A DNA stretch of 64,000 nt from Pycnopodia helianthoides (taxonomy: Eukaryota; Echinodermata; Asteroidea; Forcipulatida; Asteriidae). The notes beneath the pieces are model-generated. The model searched no databases. It saw only the letters and a list, made by a program, of their open reading frames with translations, and was not told the origin of the DNA. Both the position numbers and the translations under genes were made by a program. Shown here piece after piece: positions 38,553-49,965 of the stretch (within the stretch, counting starts at the first letter, position 1; each line of letters begins with the position of its first letter). The stretch is taken from NCBI GenBank assembly GCA_032158295.1, contig CM063251.1, forward strand, positions 10,889,016 to 10,953,015. The letters run 5' to 3'.

Positions 38553-38978
38553 TGCGATGGCAAGGTAGAGGGAAAAGTCTTTAGAATTTGGAGGTAAGCA
38601 TTGTTCACTTCATTGTTTTCCACATTATTGTTAATGGGGTCCAAGAGATTTTGAACGCCGGTGTTTGAAAATAAAGTAATAAATACATTGTATATTCATT
38701 TAACAGTTGTGTGATTACTAAGAAACAGACACGTTTCTCAAATTAGTATTGACAGATCTAGATGGAGTGTACACAAAACGCGATTGCAAACGATTGCACA
38801 ATACCCCTAACGCCATGTCCCCCAGTTTGCAGTTACAGCGATAACGCTATTGATTTTGATAAGTTTGGTAAACAGCGCCACCACCCCGTGTATTGCATCA
38901 GATCATTAGTCATTGCAAGTAGGACCCTGGAGGAAGCTGTAAAGCAGTTCTTATCAAAGAAGTGTGAGGACCTTCATC

Positions 38979-41900
38979 ATGGCGGTAACATGGAAGTTTC
39001 GCTGCTTGGTTTGGGTAATGCTGTCTGGGTTTGTCCGGCGTACGCTGCCAACTCTTGTTGGGCTGGTGATGTATCGTGGACGGTAAAAATTGTCACCGGT
39101 GAGTAGGGCAAATAGATTACCACTACAAATCAACTAATGTGAGTGTCCATGAAGTGATGTGGTGCATTCAAATACCGGTATTTCTAAGTAACAATCGTCC
39201 AACACTTTGCGTTGTTGCACAACCATTGACTGCGCAAGCTACGGTTATGGAACGCCAAAGAGGCATAAATGTTATTCAACTCATCGATCGTTCTTTTGCA
39301 ACTCACGGTCGGTCGTATGGAACTCGCTTGAGGGGTTTACAAGTGAAAACGTGCATGCGCAAGGGACTTATTGTGCTCACACATTAAGCCTAAAACGAAG
39401 TTCCATTCATAATAGATTATCATTTCCTTAAAACGAAGGAGCTTGCTGGATAAATCATGCATTAGTGTAGGAATCTATTCAAATGAATACACCGGTATGC
39501 GATGAGGATCTTGCAGTGATCAAACAGATCCTGCAAGAAGTGTTAAACACAGTGCATTACGTTCAGGAAATAATCACTGCAGACTAAAACACTTACATGT
39601 ACCATGCATGTACCATCCCTATAGAGCAAGGACAGCATTCTCTTGGTGGAAGGAAATCGCACTTTTTGGAACATATGTGCGTCTCCTATAACTGTACACA
39701 CGTCACCATGGCAAATACTCAAAGACTGTTGAACGTTCTCGCTGCCAATCTACAAAATATGAATGTCAAACGAGAAGCCTCCTGGGAAGCAGTGGACTCA
39801 TGTCAACCAGATATTATCATAGCCAATGAGACTTGGTTAAAGGGACACACCGGCTTCGTTGGGCTATTTGGGCTTCAAAATAGACTAAAACATGACTCTC
39901 AACGTCTTCCTGTAATGGAGAAGAACGGTTCCTAAAAGAAACCATCAAATTTGGCCGATCAAAGGTTCACGAAGGTCACTTGATTTATCGAACCAAAATG
40001 TGGCTCGGATAAAACACATGATTTTCGGAGTTAGTTTTACTTCCAGCCGTATAATATAAAAATATAAATAATAACAGAAATAAAATGAATTATCCAATCC
40101 CCTCTGGCCGTGATCAAAACTGTATCAAACTTAAAGAACTTGAAATTAACTATTTCTGTCCATTTTTTTCTCCTAGGTATCTTTGCCGGTTGGTGCGGAT
40201 TATCAACCGTTATAGCTTTTCACATCTCAACTCTGCGCTGTTCCGAGACCCACACTCTAGCGACTCTGTTGGTTCAGTATTTGATGCAGCAGATTCCTAG
40301 TCTCACAGCCTCGTCTGTCTACTCAAACATCAAAAAAGTCTGGCAACGTCCAATGGAAGAGCAAGAGAAATTTCTTATGAACCTGCTCGCCCGTGATGCG
40401 AAGACGGAGTACGGCGTGCGACACGGCTTCAGCGACATCAAATCACTTCAAGAGTTCCGTGAGAAGCATCCACTCACTAAGTATGAGCACTATCGAGATT
40501 ACTTCACCAGGCTGGCAGACGGGGAAAAGAACGTCTGCGTTGCGACAAAACTTGAACGATTTGGAACTTCGTCTGGCACAACAGGAAAGGGCAAACTCAT
40601 CCCAATGGTCAGCCCGAGAGTGTTCCAGCAAGTTGCTATGGCAATTTCAAGCAAACTTTTCACGTTAAGCCCGGTACAGAAAATGTTTGCGCTGTACTGC
40701 AAACCTGCGGAGAAGTTTACGAAATCTGGAATGCGTATTGCGCCAGTGATGTTCATTCCTGAGGGTACCATCATGAATTTGCTCGTATCCGCCACCCAGA
40801 ATACGCCGCCCAGTGGCTTCCAGATATCCACCGATTTCGAAGCCACTTACGTCCAAACCCTCTTTGCTCTCACCGACAAAAACATCGGCCAGGTTCATGC
40901 ACCTTTTGCCTCGCAAGTCTACAGAGCATTTATAATGCTGGAAGACAAACAGGAGATGTTTTTAGAAGATCTGACTGCAGGAAGGGTTAATCCGAAATTA
41001 CAGCTCGATGAGGGAATTCGACGATCTCTGGACGCAGCTTTGACGGCAGACCCAGCTCGAGCAGACGAACTGAGGAGGGAGTTTGCTAAAGGCTTCGTGG
41101 GCATCGCGGGTAGAATCTGGCCTCATCTCGCCCATGTATCGGCTATCGACGTATCTGGGTACATGAAGAAGCTTGATGCAAGATACACCAAAGGTAATTA
41201 TGAAACTAGCACAATGTGTTTTCAACGAGCGTATTTAATGAATATTTTCTGAGTAAAAATGCTTTTACAGTTTTTAAGATGAGCAGTACAGGTAATGTTG
41301 GAGATTTACTTTCCATACCTAATGACACTTCCCTGTATGGCATCTACCGAACATGACGTATTATGTAACGCGAGTTATATTTACTGCAGGTACCCGACTA
41401 CACTCGTCAGCCTATTCAAGCACAGAAGGATTTATTGGCTTGAATGCATGGGTGGATAAGACACCACCACAGTTTACACTCCTCCCAAATGAAATGATCG
41501 TTGAGTTTATTCCGGAACGTCTCAGGTAGGCCTCTAGCTAAAACAGCCAAACTTCTTACGAACGCTGATTAAACTCACAAAGGTTCAAACTAAACTATGT
41601 AAGATACACTGTTTTTGTTAATAGTTAAAAGTGTAAGTCAACCTCTAGCTATTCACCATGAAACTAGGACATGTTACTGTAGTTGATGTACATGAACATC
41701 CACACAATCATTACTTGTTACTGTTTTTCCACATCCAGTTCCGAAGAGAATCCACACTCATTGTTGATGAATGAGGTCGAGGTTGGCAAACGGTATGAGA
41801 TTGCTATAACGACCATATCGGGATTTTACCGTTACCGGTTGGGCGATGTTGTCGAGGTTGTGGATTTCATCGAGTGTTGCCCAGTGGTTACCGTTCTGTA

Positions 41901-44900
41901 CAGGTATAGCATGTCACTTCATTGTACTCTATATTGTAACTTTATTGGGGATAAAGAACAATGTCTTACATGGACGGAAACGCTCTGAAATGGGAGCTTA
42001 ATTCTGAGTGCTGTGGTAGATAAATACGACAGGCACCGTGGATGGGATTAGAACCAACGACATTCCGTAGTCTAGAACAGATGTATTTTAATTGGGGACA
42101 ATCTAGATTGGGGACACTCGGTCGTCAGCAATATACAGTCATAAACTAAGAAAACTAAGAAATCGTTAACATGTTTGATATCCCTTATCACATGACTTGG
42201 TACTTATCGATATAAACCACTCGCCTATGTCTACACTGCATGTATACGACCAGTATGCATATTTTCTTACAACAAAAGACAATTTTGTTGGTACTTGTTC
42301 AGTTTCGTGGGTCACACCGTCTGACCTTCACATTTATTTCCAGATCATGGATCCCAAGGTTTGACTCCACTGTTTTTACTTCACATTCTCGGCAAAATGG
42401 TAACACTTGCTTCCCGTCTCTTACTCCGTACTGGGAATGGAAAGGAGCAACAGAAGAAACACAAAATGTAATGAACAAATTATGCTTATGTGTTATATAC
42501 TCTGGTGTTATGCTAGAACGGGAGAGTTGTTGAATCTACGCAGTGAGAAGATTGACAAACTGGTGGTCAACAAAGCCATACAAGAAAGCTTGGAAGGATG
42601 GGATGGAGCTACTCTAGTGGAGTGGGCATGCGCAGAGAGCCCACTGTTACATGATGACGTTAATGGTAAGAATTCGCCTTATTCACAGTTAGTTTGTTTT
42701 TCGGAATCTACTGTTCGACTCTGAAGAAAACTAACTGTTATCGGGCATCGTCGATTCTTTAGGAGTCATGTTGATGACAACGTTTCCCATAAACTTGCAG
42801 CCCGTGAACATCAGTTGTGCTCTCATGGTGTTCATAGCGAATAGCCCTGCCGTAGTGCCGTGCTGTCCGCAGACTGAATGGTCGTTGTTGCGCTGGTGTC
42901 TGCTTCACTGTGAACAGTACACCTCTGGACATGGATGGCATGGAAGAAGTAGAAGATTGAGCAACTGTACTGTGAAGAGCCTTAGACATGTGCTCCTTCT
43001 GTCTCTTATAGAGAAATCATTGCAGTAGTGCTTGATGGTTGATATCTCATCATTATTGTGTGCTTGTTTGTTGTACAATTAGTGGACTGGTATTGCTCTT
43101 CCTTCTGACATAATTTCTGTTTCTTCTCTCTCCGTTTCAACAATAACCTCTCCATCAGTTATTTCATCAATGTCAAATTGCAAGTCATAGTAAATGTTTA
43201 ATTTGTCGGACGTTTTATTGTTTCTAATTTTAAAAAAACTTCATTAAACTTTCTATTCGTATTATTATAACCAAGCAAATGAGCAGACGATTTTGTTTAA
43301 CCCTTTAATTTTTTTGAAAACTTGGTTAAGGAATCCAAGTTGTATGTGTATCTAAAAATGATATACTTTAATATGTGGATTGGATTTCCTTTTACTTTGC
43401 GAACTAATACGGTCGGCCATTTTGTGGAGTCAACAATTTGACTCCACAAAATGGCCGACCGTGTTAGTTCATGATGTCAAAGGAAAACCACGCAATTTCG
43501 AGGCATGTTTGTGTGGATAATTGTATTCTACTTTTAAAACATCTTTCTAACCATAATAGACCAACTCGCCCGATCCAAGGCAATGCGTACCTTCAATAGT
43601 GAAATAATTGACTACTTTGAACGCTGACTTCTTCTTTTCAGATGGAGATGTTGAATACGACATGTATTATTTGCTCTTCGTTGAGCTCGAATCAGACAAG
43701 GAGATCCGATTATCTGCTGATCAGGTGTCAATGGTAAAATGCTTATTCGAAACTCATCAAACTACATACTGAACGGAACTTTAAAATCGATGTTCGATTA
43801 AAAGTCTGATTTAAAAGGCGGTGTGAAAGCAACAAATAGCAAGGCACACCAAGGTTCTTCTGCTTTTTGAACCGTATTTAAAAATTTACAAAAATGAAGT
43901 GATAAGCCAAATGTTGATGGAATTTTGGCGGGGTCTTCTGTTGCCCAAAAACATGCATAAAATCTTGCGTCTTTAAAATTACTTATTTATTTAATGCTTT
44001 ATTTTGATATGAAAGCCCATTTGTGCCATCAAAAGTATAAATTTCTTTATGCAATTGTTTGGTGAGTCTTGTTTTTTGAAGTCTATATTTGGCAAATCTT
44101 GTTTTTTTTTTATGTACATTTTTTAGCGAGTTTTTTTTTTTTGCATGAATGTCTAGTGAGTCTTGGCTTTTGGTAGTCTATATATGGCATGTCTTGTTTT
44201 TTGCATGTAAGCTTAGCGAGTCTTGTTTTTGAGTAGTCTATATTTGGCATGCCTTGTTTTTTGGAAGTATTTTTTTTGGCGAGTCTTGTTTATTGCCAGT
44301 ATATATTTGGCGATAGTTGTTTGTTGGAAGTCTATATTTAGCGAATCTTGTTTTTTGAAGTCCATATTAAGCAAATTTTGTTGTTTGGAAGTGTATGTAT
44401 GGCGATGTACGTGAGGGCGCTGTTAGCCAGATTAAAAATAAAACAACACTCGCAAAACATGTACTTGCAAAAAACAAGACTCGTCAAACATAAACTTCCC
44501 CAAAACAAGATTTGCTAAATATAGGCTTCCAATAAACAAAACTCGCCAAACGTATTCTTAAAAAAGAAGAAGAAGATTTGCTTACTATAAACTTCCTAAA
44601 AACAAGATTTGCTAAATATAGATTTCCGAAAAATCAAGACTCGCCAAACCTTTACTTTCAAAAAACAAGATTCGCCAAAAATACTTGCAAAAGAGCAATT
44701 TATACTTTCGATGGCATTAACAGCCTTGATATCAAGGCTGTGTAGACAAGTACTCTAGCTAAAACCGTAGAGCAAGGATACTAAAACCTCAGCCGCCCGA
44801 ATGCGAAACAACCCCAGTCCCCGACTGACTCTAAAAAAAATAGCACACCGCACTCTCACCATGCACACACACAGCGCCTCTATGATGTAATGTACGTAGC

Positions 44901-45653
44901 CCCACACACACACCGCTATTCCACACACCGCTATCGCCCACAATCCTAGCCCGTGAGCCGTCAGGCTCACAGCCTTGACGATCTTGTAAACCGAGTGTCT
45001 TATGTGTTTCATTGTTTTTCTTCGCAAATCCGTGGAAAATGGGGGGGGGGGGGTGAGTGGATATGCAAAGAGCGCACTCATTACCATAACCGCAAGACCC
45101 GGAAGTGTACAAGATCGTCAAGGCTGTGAGCCTCACGGGCTAGGATTGTGGGCGATAGCGGTGTGTGGAATAGCGGTGTGTGTGGGACTGTGGAAACAAG
45201 CGTTTGTGTGCTTCCTTGGGTGAGAGCATGGTGTGGTGTTTAAAGACAATCGGGGGATCGGAACAGGAGTTGCATTGCATTCGGGCATCGCATTCGTGCG
45301 GCTGTGGTTATGCACATTTTTAGCTTTATAGTAAGCAAACTATTACACAGCCTTGCAATCAAGTCTATGGCATTAACGGACTTTCGTAATTTCTCGTAAT
45401 ATGTTCCGCTCGTTTTTTTATTCAGTTCGACAAATTTCTGCGGAAACAGCATGAGTTCTACGAGCACTATCGCCAATGCGGCACAATACGCGAGGCTCGC
45501 GTTGTAGTCGTTCGCCCGGGCTCCTTCAACAAACTGCAAGAGCACATCATAGCGACCTCAACGGCCAGTTATAACCAGTTCAAGATGCCCAAGAAGTTGC
45601 GCACTAAGGCGATGTTGGATCTCATGTTAGAGTGTGCAGTAATTAACAAATAA
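38979..45653 (+). CDS. GHDC-like: GH3-domain protein, copy C (GHDC-like; exon 1 frameshifted)
   Basis: Exons: 38979-39098, 40177-41193, 41390-41525, 41739-41903, 42517-42665, 43642-43733 and 45426-45653. Exons 2-7 are open, in phase and carry FGTSSGTTGKGK, YSSTEGFIG, YRYRLGDVV and YNQFKMPKK. Exon 6 is six bases longer than in A (DGDVEYDM). Exon 1 is 120 nt where A, B and D have 121: one base is missing after GGGTTTGTC, so the ancestral ATG at 38979 reads out of frame and stops at TAA just before the donor. The frame that joins exon 2 is instead open back to an ATG at 38762, giving a different N-terminus of about 112 residues without a signal peptide. The cause may be pseudogenisation, a consensus error or a new start. 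Confidence 0.85.
39708..39857 (+). mobile_element. LINE endonuclease-domain fragment
   Basis: The reading frame from 39708 gives LLNVLAANLQNMNVK and then PDIIIANETWLKG, the N-terminal signature of APE-type endonucleases of non-LTR retrotransposons (PDI..TETWL). Nothing downstream continues the domain. It is a truncated relic in copy C intron 1. Confidence 0.65.
42760..43190 (-). pseudogene. Coding-like remnant in copy C intron 5, antisense to the gene
   Basis: On the minus strand a frame from about 43240 reads SDKLNIYYDLQFDIDEITDG and ends in an acidic, Glu-rich tail and TAA near 43083. A second frame, 43016-42759, reads LYKRQKEHMSKALHS and on to GLQVYGKRCHQHDS. Both have protein-like composition. 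I do not recognise the family; a transposon-derived protein is likely but unproven. Confidence 0.3.
43401..43470. repeat. Hairpin with 33-bp arms
   Basis: Arms 43401-43433 and 43438-43470 are reverse complements with one mismatch around a 4-base loop. The core is CGGTCGGCCATTTTGTGGAG. Weaker pairing continues outward (ATTTCCTTTTACTTTGCGAAC against its partner near 43490). Copy D intron 4 has a diverged relative near 55890-55920. Confidence 0.85.
44025..44715. mobile_element. Long foldback element in copy C intron 6
   Basis: Ends GCCATCAAAAGTATAAATTT (44025) and AATTTATACTTTCGATGGC (44697) are inverted. The left half (44055-44400) repeats GCGAGTCTTGTTTTTTG...AGTCTATATTT in one direction and the right half (44440-44690) repeats its complement CAAGACTCGCCAAA...ACTT. 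Confidence 0.75.
44720..44741. repeat. Perfect 22-nt palindrome
   Basis: Centred on GATATC with arms ACAGCCTTGAT, directly at the right edge of the foldback element. ATGGCATTAAC beside it recurs at 45368, where the inverted-repeat block ends. Confidence 0.8.
44901..45185. repeat. Inverted repeat with arms of about 80-90 bp
   Basis: 44901-44992 and 45107-45185 are near-perfect reverse complements (GGGCTAGGATTGTGGGCGAT, AGCGGTGTGTGGAATAGCGG, CAAGATCGTCAAGGCTGTGA). The left arm carries about seven extra bases. The spacer has a poly-G run. Weaker pairing extends further out around ACTCTCACCATG. Confidence 0.8.
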
Positions 45654-45780
45654 TTCGGTATATTATTAATATTTGATGCAGGTAGACGGTAGTATACAGA
45701 AACATATATCTTGTAAGAGTAGGCTAATCGGTGATAAGAAAGTTGTGAAGTTGACTGTGTAGTCAACAATGAGATCAAGT

Positions 45781-46023
45781 TACCTCAGTGGTTTCTTTCC
45801 CTATATTTTACCTCTGTGGAACCCGGTGCGAATCCAAACTCGGACCGGAGCCTTGCATGTGGAATGGGTTTTCAGTCCCTACCCGATTGCATTGGATTTC
45901 CCCATTAGCAATTTCCCCCACATCTAAAACCAAACATTCTTTCTCGTTTCCTACATGTGTTTTCATCCTGTTTTGCACGCTGGTTGTGCAACTGGATGTG
46001 TAATAAAATAAATAAATAGATAA
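45781..46023 (+). mobile_element. SINE-like retroposon
   Basis: Non-coding unit with a tRNA-B-box-like GGTGCGAATCCAAAC near 45825 and a terminal AATAAAATAAATAAATAGAT simple tail. It lies 128 bp after the stop codon of GH3 copy C and may supply AATAAA signals. Confidence 0.45.
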
Positions 46024-46582
46024 AACCAAGTAGATATCCAAGTTCTGTATAATATCGAGGTGAAGCAGAAATGAAACATATAGTTGTAAAGATAGTTAAA
46101 ACTTTTAGGTTGACACAATGATGTTTAACGCACCGATGGGATAATTAGTGTTGTTTTAAAACTTTCAGATTGGCAAACTTCATTCACATTGGTGAAGCAC
46201 GTTCAAAATTATACTACTAATGTAAAAGAAAAGTGTATCATTTAAGAAATCTAAATTAATTTAGTCATGCCTGCGTTATTATGAACAATCATTCTGACTG
46301 TCGTAACTCATTAAAATATTAATAAAACGTCCCTCATGCATCTATGCGAACCACTTCGTAAATAAATGGTTCAGTCCATCAACTTTACATTTGCAAATTA
46401 GGTATCACCTAACTTAAGTTCCATCCTTCTGATTGGTCGAGTGTCAAGGACACAAACAAGCACAGATATGACACGGGAAGAATTAATGTTGGTCTGGATG
46501 TTGCGATCTGTTGTGGAGTACAGTTCATGCTCTGGGAAAAGTGTGTATGAACAATGCAAAGTGGCAGCGTCAATCCATCCTT

Positions 46583-46914
46583 TTAAAGGCAAAGTATACC
46601 TTTGGTTTTTGAGACCGTTTAATTATTTTAATCATATATAAATGTAGAAATATACAATAAAACTAGCCCGTGGAAATTTCTTTTCAAAAAATGATCTCGT
46701 TTTTGAGCAGCGAATATGTCCACGAATAAAGAATACTCCCTGATAGGAATACACACCTACAGAAACGTTTCTCCATATCCACATTATTTTGATTTGAAAA
46801 ATATTTCTCAAAATGCTTTATACTCTCTTATAAAGTTGCTGTGCTTCTAACCAAGTAAGTTTTTATTGCCTTTAAATGTTTAGAGTAATTACCAATCGTA
46901 TACCTTCCCTTTAA
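46583..46914. mobile_element. TTAA-flanked TIR element (AAAGTATACC type)
   Basis: TTAAAGGCAAAGTATACCTTTGG at the left and ATCGTATACCTTCCCTTTAA at the right. A related copy in the opposite orientation is at about 49603-49965. Confidence 0.65.
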
Positions 46915-47417
46915 GTGTAGGGGAACACAACCCTGACATCACACATGAGGTTTTCTAGTGTAAAGTATCGAGGTAGAACAAGGGCGACCGACGGCTTATA
47001 CTAAAACTAGCGTCGCCAATCAAGACTAATCGGTGCACAAATACACATACGATATGAATAACCGTAACCATTACTATATTTTTTAACCAAAGTTGCAAAA
47101 ACAAAAAAAATACTATAAGTGTTGCGGTATCGAGCCCTATTTTAAGTACAAGGCCGTAATGCCAATTTTCACTGGATTTACACCATTGAGCAACATTACT
47201 ATTGGTAGAGGTCAAATCTTTCGTATTAGCAGGAAGAAGTGACCGGTGGTTCGTAGGTCACGGGTAAATGATCCAATAAGCATGCGTATAATCGTCAGTC
47301 CATCCTTTGGTTCAGGCCCAAAATTAACATGGAATGAAGGAGGTTGATTCAAAAGAGGGCGCTATCGGAAGAAAATTGTGCACAGTTCGCCGTTATGGGG
47401 GGGGGGGGTGGAGAATC

Positions 47418-47480
47418 TCCGGAGGAAAGAACCTCCTGCCACTCCGGGACGCTCTGCCAGCTAAGCTATCTAGCTCTTCC
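47418..47480 (-). repeat. tRNA-like A-box segment
   Basis: The minus strand reads GAGCTAGATAGCTTAGCTGG and CAGAGCGTCCCGGAG, like the 5' half of a tRNA. No good T-arm follows, so a tRNA-derived retroposon fragment is more likely than a gene. Confidence 0.35.
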
Positions 47481-47715
47481 TTGTTGTTTATTACTTGACA
47501 ATTTAATATAGTTATCAATAATTGACTGTGTGTTGGATTCAGGAGGTTTTGTCTCAGAATAGTAGTTTTGTTTTGGTAAAACAAATCCAAAAACACGTAA
47601 GTTATCTGTCAAGAGGTGCGATCGTTGAGTCGACAGTGTGTGTTGGTGGATTGGGTGGGAGTCTGTAATTTTCCCCTAGAAGCAAATGATATAGAGCCAC
47701 TCCCTTTGAATACAG

Positions 47716-47851
47716 AATTGGGGAGTAACTCAATGTACGCGGTGACCAGATCGACGTGCTGGTAGTAACAACGCCATACAGGACGAATTTGAAGGACTGA
47801 GTGAGACGATTGAATGGGCATGCGCACTTAGTCCACTTAGGTATGGCGATG
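47716..47851 (+). pseudogene. Decayed GH3 exon 5 (fifth copy relic)
   Basis: Starts after ATACAG and ends GATG|GTATGT, as exon 5 does in the four GH3 genes. It retains CAACGCCATACA, GATTGAATGGGCATGCGCA and AGTCCACTTA, matching the GH3 segments that encode NKAIQ, VEWACA and ESPLL. It is 136 nt instead of 149, with indels and stops. I could not find neighbouring exons. Confidence 0.75.
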
Positions 47852-48475
47852 GTATGTGTGTATTGACCATTCATCTTGACCATTAATAATAAAATATTGA
47901 TGTCGAGCGCTTTGTATGACCAGTATGACCCAGAAAAGGATAAAACTGAAGCAGAATCGAGTTAAAATGCTGAGTTAGCAAGCAATTTATCTATAAATAT
48001 CATCATTCAGAGACCATTAGCAACGATTCTCATAAATATATAATTTCCTGATTAGCAACTGTCTTAATTTCTAAATTTCTTGATTGCTTGATTTCTTACA
48101 ATCTGCCTAAACTTGGCCCAGGCATCCCATTTTATAGAAAAACCAGTCCCATAAGAATAACGTAAACATAATAAAACATTGAATAACGTACAATTTCAAG
48201 CTGACCAATCAAGTACAAAATACTTGGGGCAACATCATTAGTGACTTGGACTTTAGCCAAGAGAATTTTCGAGATCTGATGAAATACGGTACGTCATGGG
48301 ACAGTCTATTAGTTTTAAACCAGGATAATTTGAACTCTGAACTTTAAACTGATACAGTATAGTGTTTATCAAACCATCAGTGTTTACAAAGGGTTTGATT
48401 TTTTTGCGAAGCAATTATTACACCTAGTTAGTTATAACTGTATAGCTTATTGTTGCCGTTTATTTGGCGCTTTAA

Positions 48476-48510
48476 AGGAACATTACAGAATTGGTAAGAA
48501 AAAAACTTTT
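48476..48510. repeat. End fragment of the AGGAACATTA element
   Basis: TTTAAAGGAACATTACAGAATTGG followed by unrelated sequence, about 130 bp before a full copy. Confidence 0.7.
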
Positions 48511-48606
48511 GGGCCCAGATTGGGCCCAGTGGACAGATCATTGAACTCCGGCACGCATGGTTTTGGACTTTGGAAAGGTGTATTTTCGCGGCTGTAACCA
48601 ATTACT

Positions 48607-49000
48607 TTAAAGGAACATTACAGAATTGGTAAGAAATAAACTAGTAAACTATACTTTTTGATCACAGATTTACATAAAACTTACACGGTCTAATGATGAT
48701 GATAGTAGAAAACGTCCCTTGAAATATTTCTTTCTGAAATGCCATATTTGATGAGAAATGAATAAACTAGTTTTCCGATTGGAGTTTATCGCTCAGTGAG
48801 CGTTTTATTCATTTGTTGAATCTATATGATTTCATGCAAATGTGTAATCGGTTTTTCACTATTTTCTCGTGACCCAGATGGCCGATCGATCTCAAACTTC
48901 TACAGGTTTGTCAGTTTATGTATATGGTGGATTACATAAAGTGCTTACACTGCCAGCAACTGTTTTGTTAGCAAAACCCAATTCTGTAATGTTCCTTTAA
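48607..49000. mobile_element. AGGAACATTA TIR element, near full length
   Basis: Ends TTTAAAGGAACATTACAGAATTGG and CCAATTCTGTAATGTTCCTTTAA. The interior matches 20919-21369 in reverse orientation almost throughout. Confidence 0.85.
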
Positions 49001-49602
49001 AAAAAACCTAAATACGTTTACAACGCAGAGTAGGCGCAACCGTCTAAAGAGACTCCTTCAAAAAGCTGATGCTGTGCATTTGAACACTGTTCAAAGGGGT
49101 TTAGTTGAATATCCTTTTATAATCGCGCTACGCAAAGGATAATTGCTTACGCATCAGGTGAACTTATTTCGCGCGAAAACCATTATAACGTATTGCCTTA
49201 GGAAGTCTGAGGATCTGGGTCTACCTATTTGTTTATTACCTTTAAAATAGATACTTCATTTAGTCAAAGCTTATTTGCAATTAATATGTCGATCATTAAA
49301 TCTGTTTTAGTCGATTTAGTTATGAAAAGATGTTCATTTGGAAGTTTGCCGAGCGAATTGTTTATTATAGCAGAGAGAGCGATAAGGTGTATCGTAAAGC
49401 AAAGACAAAGTCTACATGAGATAGCCTCAGTAGTAAAACAAACAGTGGTTGATTATTTTACATTAGTGATACATTTCCCGTAAGAAAACAAAATCCAGAC
49501 AATGTTTTGTTTCTTTTGATCCTTGGTCGAGTGGTTGAAGTAGTACCGAACGAAAACACCATATTAAGCTGCGGACTTGGGCCAATCTTTATACAGAATT
49601 AT

Positions 49603-49965
49603 GTTTGAAGGAAGGGTATACTTACTTGCTAAAGAGCACTGGTCAGGAGAGTTGTTTTTGTAATAAAACATTGTTAGAAACGACCCCTTTGAAGTAAAGT
49701 AGTTTTTAGAGAAAGAGGTATTTTTTCACCCCACAATTTGAATCTCAGAAAGGCTCGAGGCATGTGAGCCCTTTTCAGGCATCATGAAACCGCACAACGT
49801 TATGCAACAACGGTGTTTTTTCTTTCATTATTTTCTTGCAACTTCGATGTCCAATTGCTGAGCCCAAATGTTCACAGGTTTGTTATTTTTATGCATATTA
49901 TGTTGGGATACACTAAGTGAGGATACTGGTCTTTGACATTTACCAAAAGTATACCCTGCCTTTAA
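49603..49965. mobile_element. TTAA-type TIR element
   Basis: Left end TTTGAAGGAAGGGTATACTTAC and right end AAAGTATACCCTGCCTTTAA. Related to 46583-46914. Confidence 0.6.

Larger units (their letters stand above)
35123..38978. other. Region between divergent GH3 copies B and C
   Basis: The 5' flanks of both genes. The last bases before each ATG match (GGACCTTCATC), so the duplication includes some upstream sequence. The rest is repeats: a 62-bp tandem array, a 147-bp duplication, a foldback element and an inverted-repeat pair. No TATA box or other promoter element can be assigned with confidence. Confidence 0.6.
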
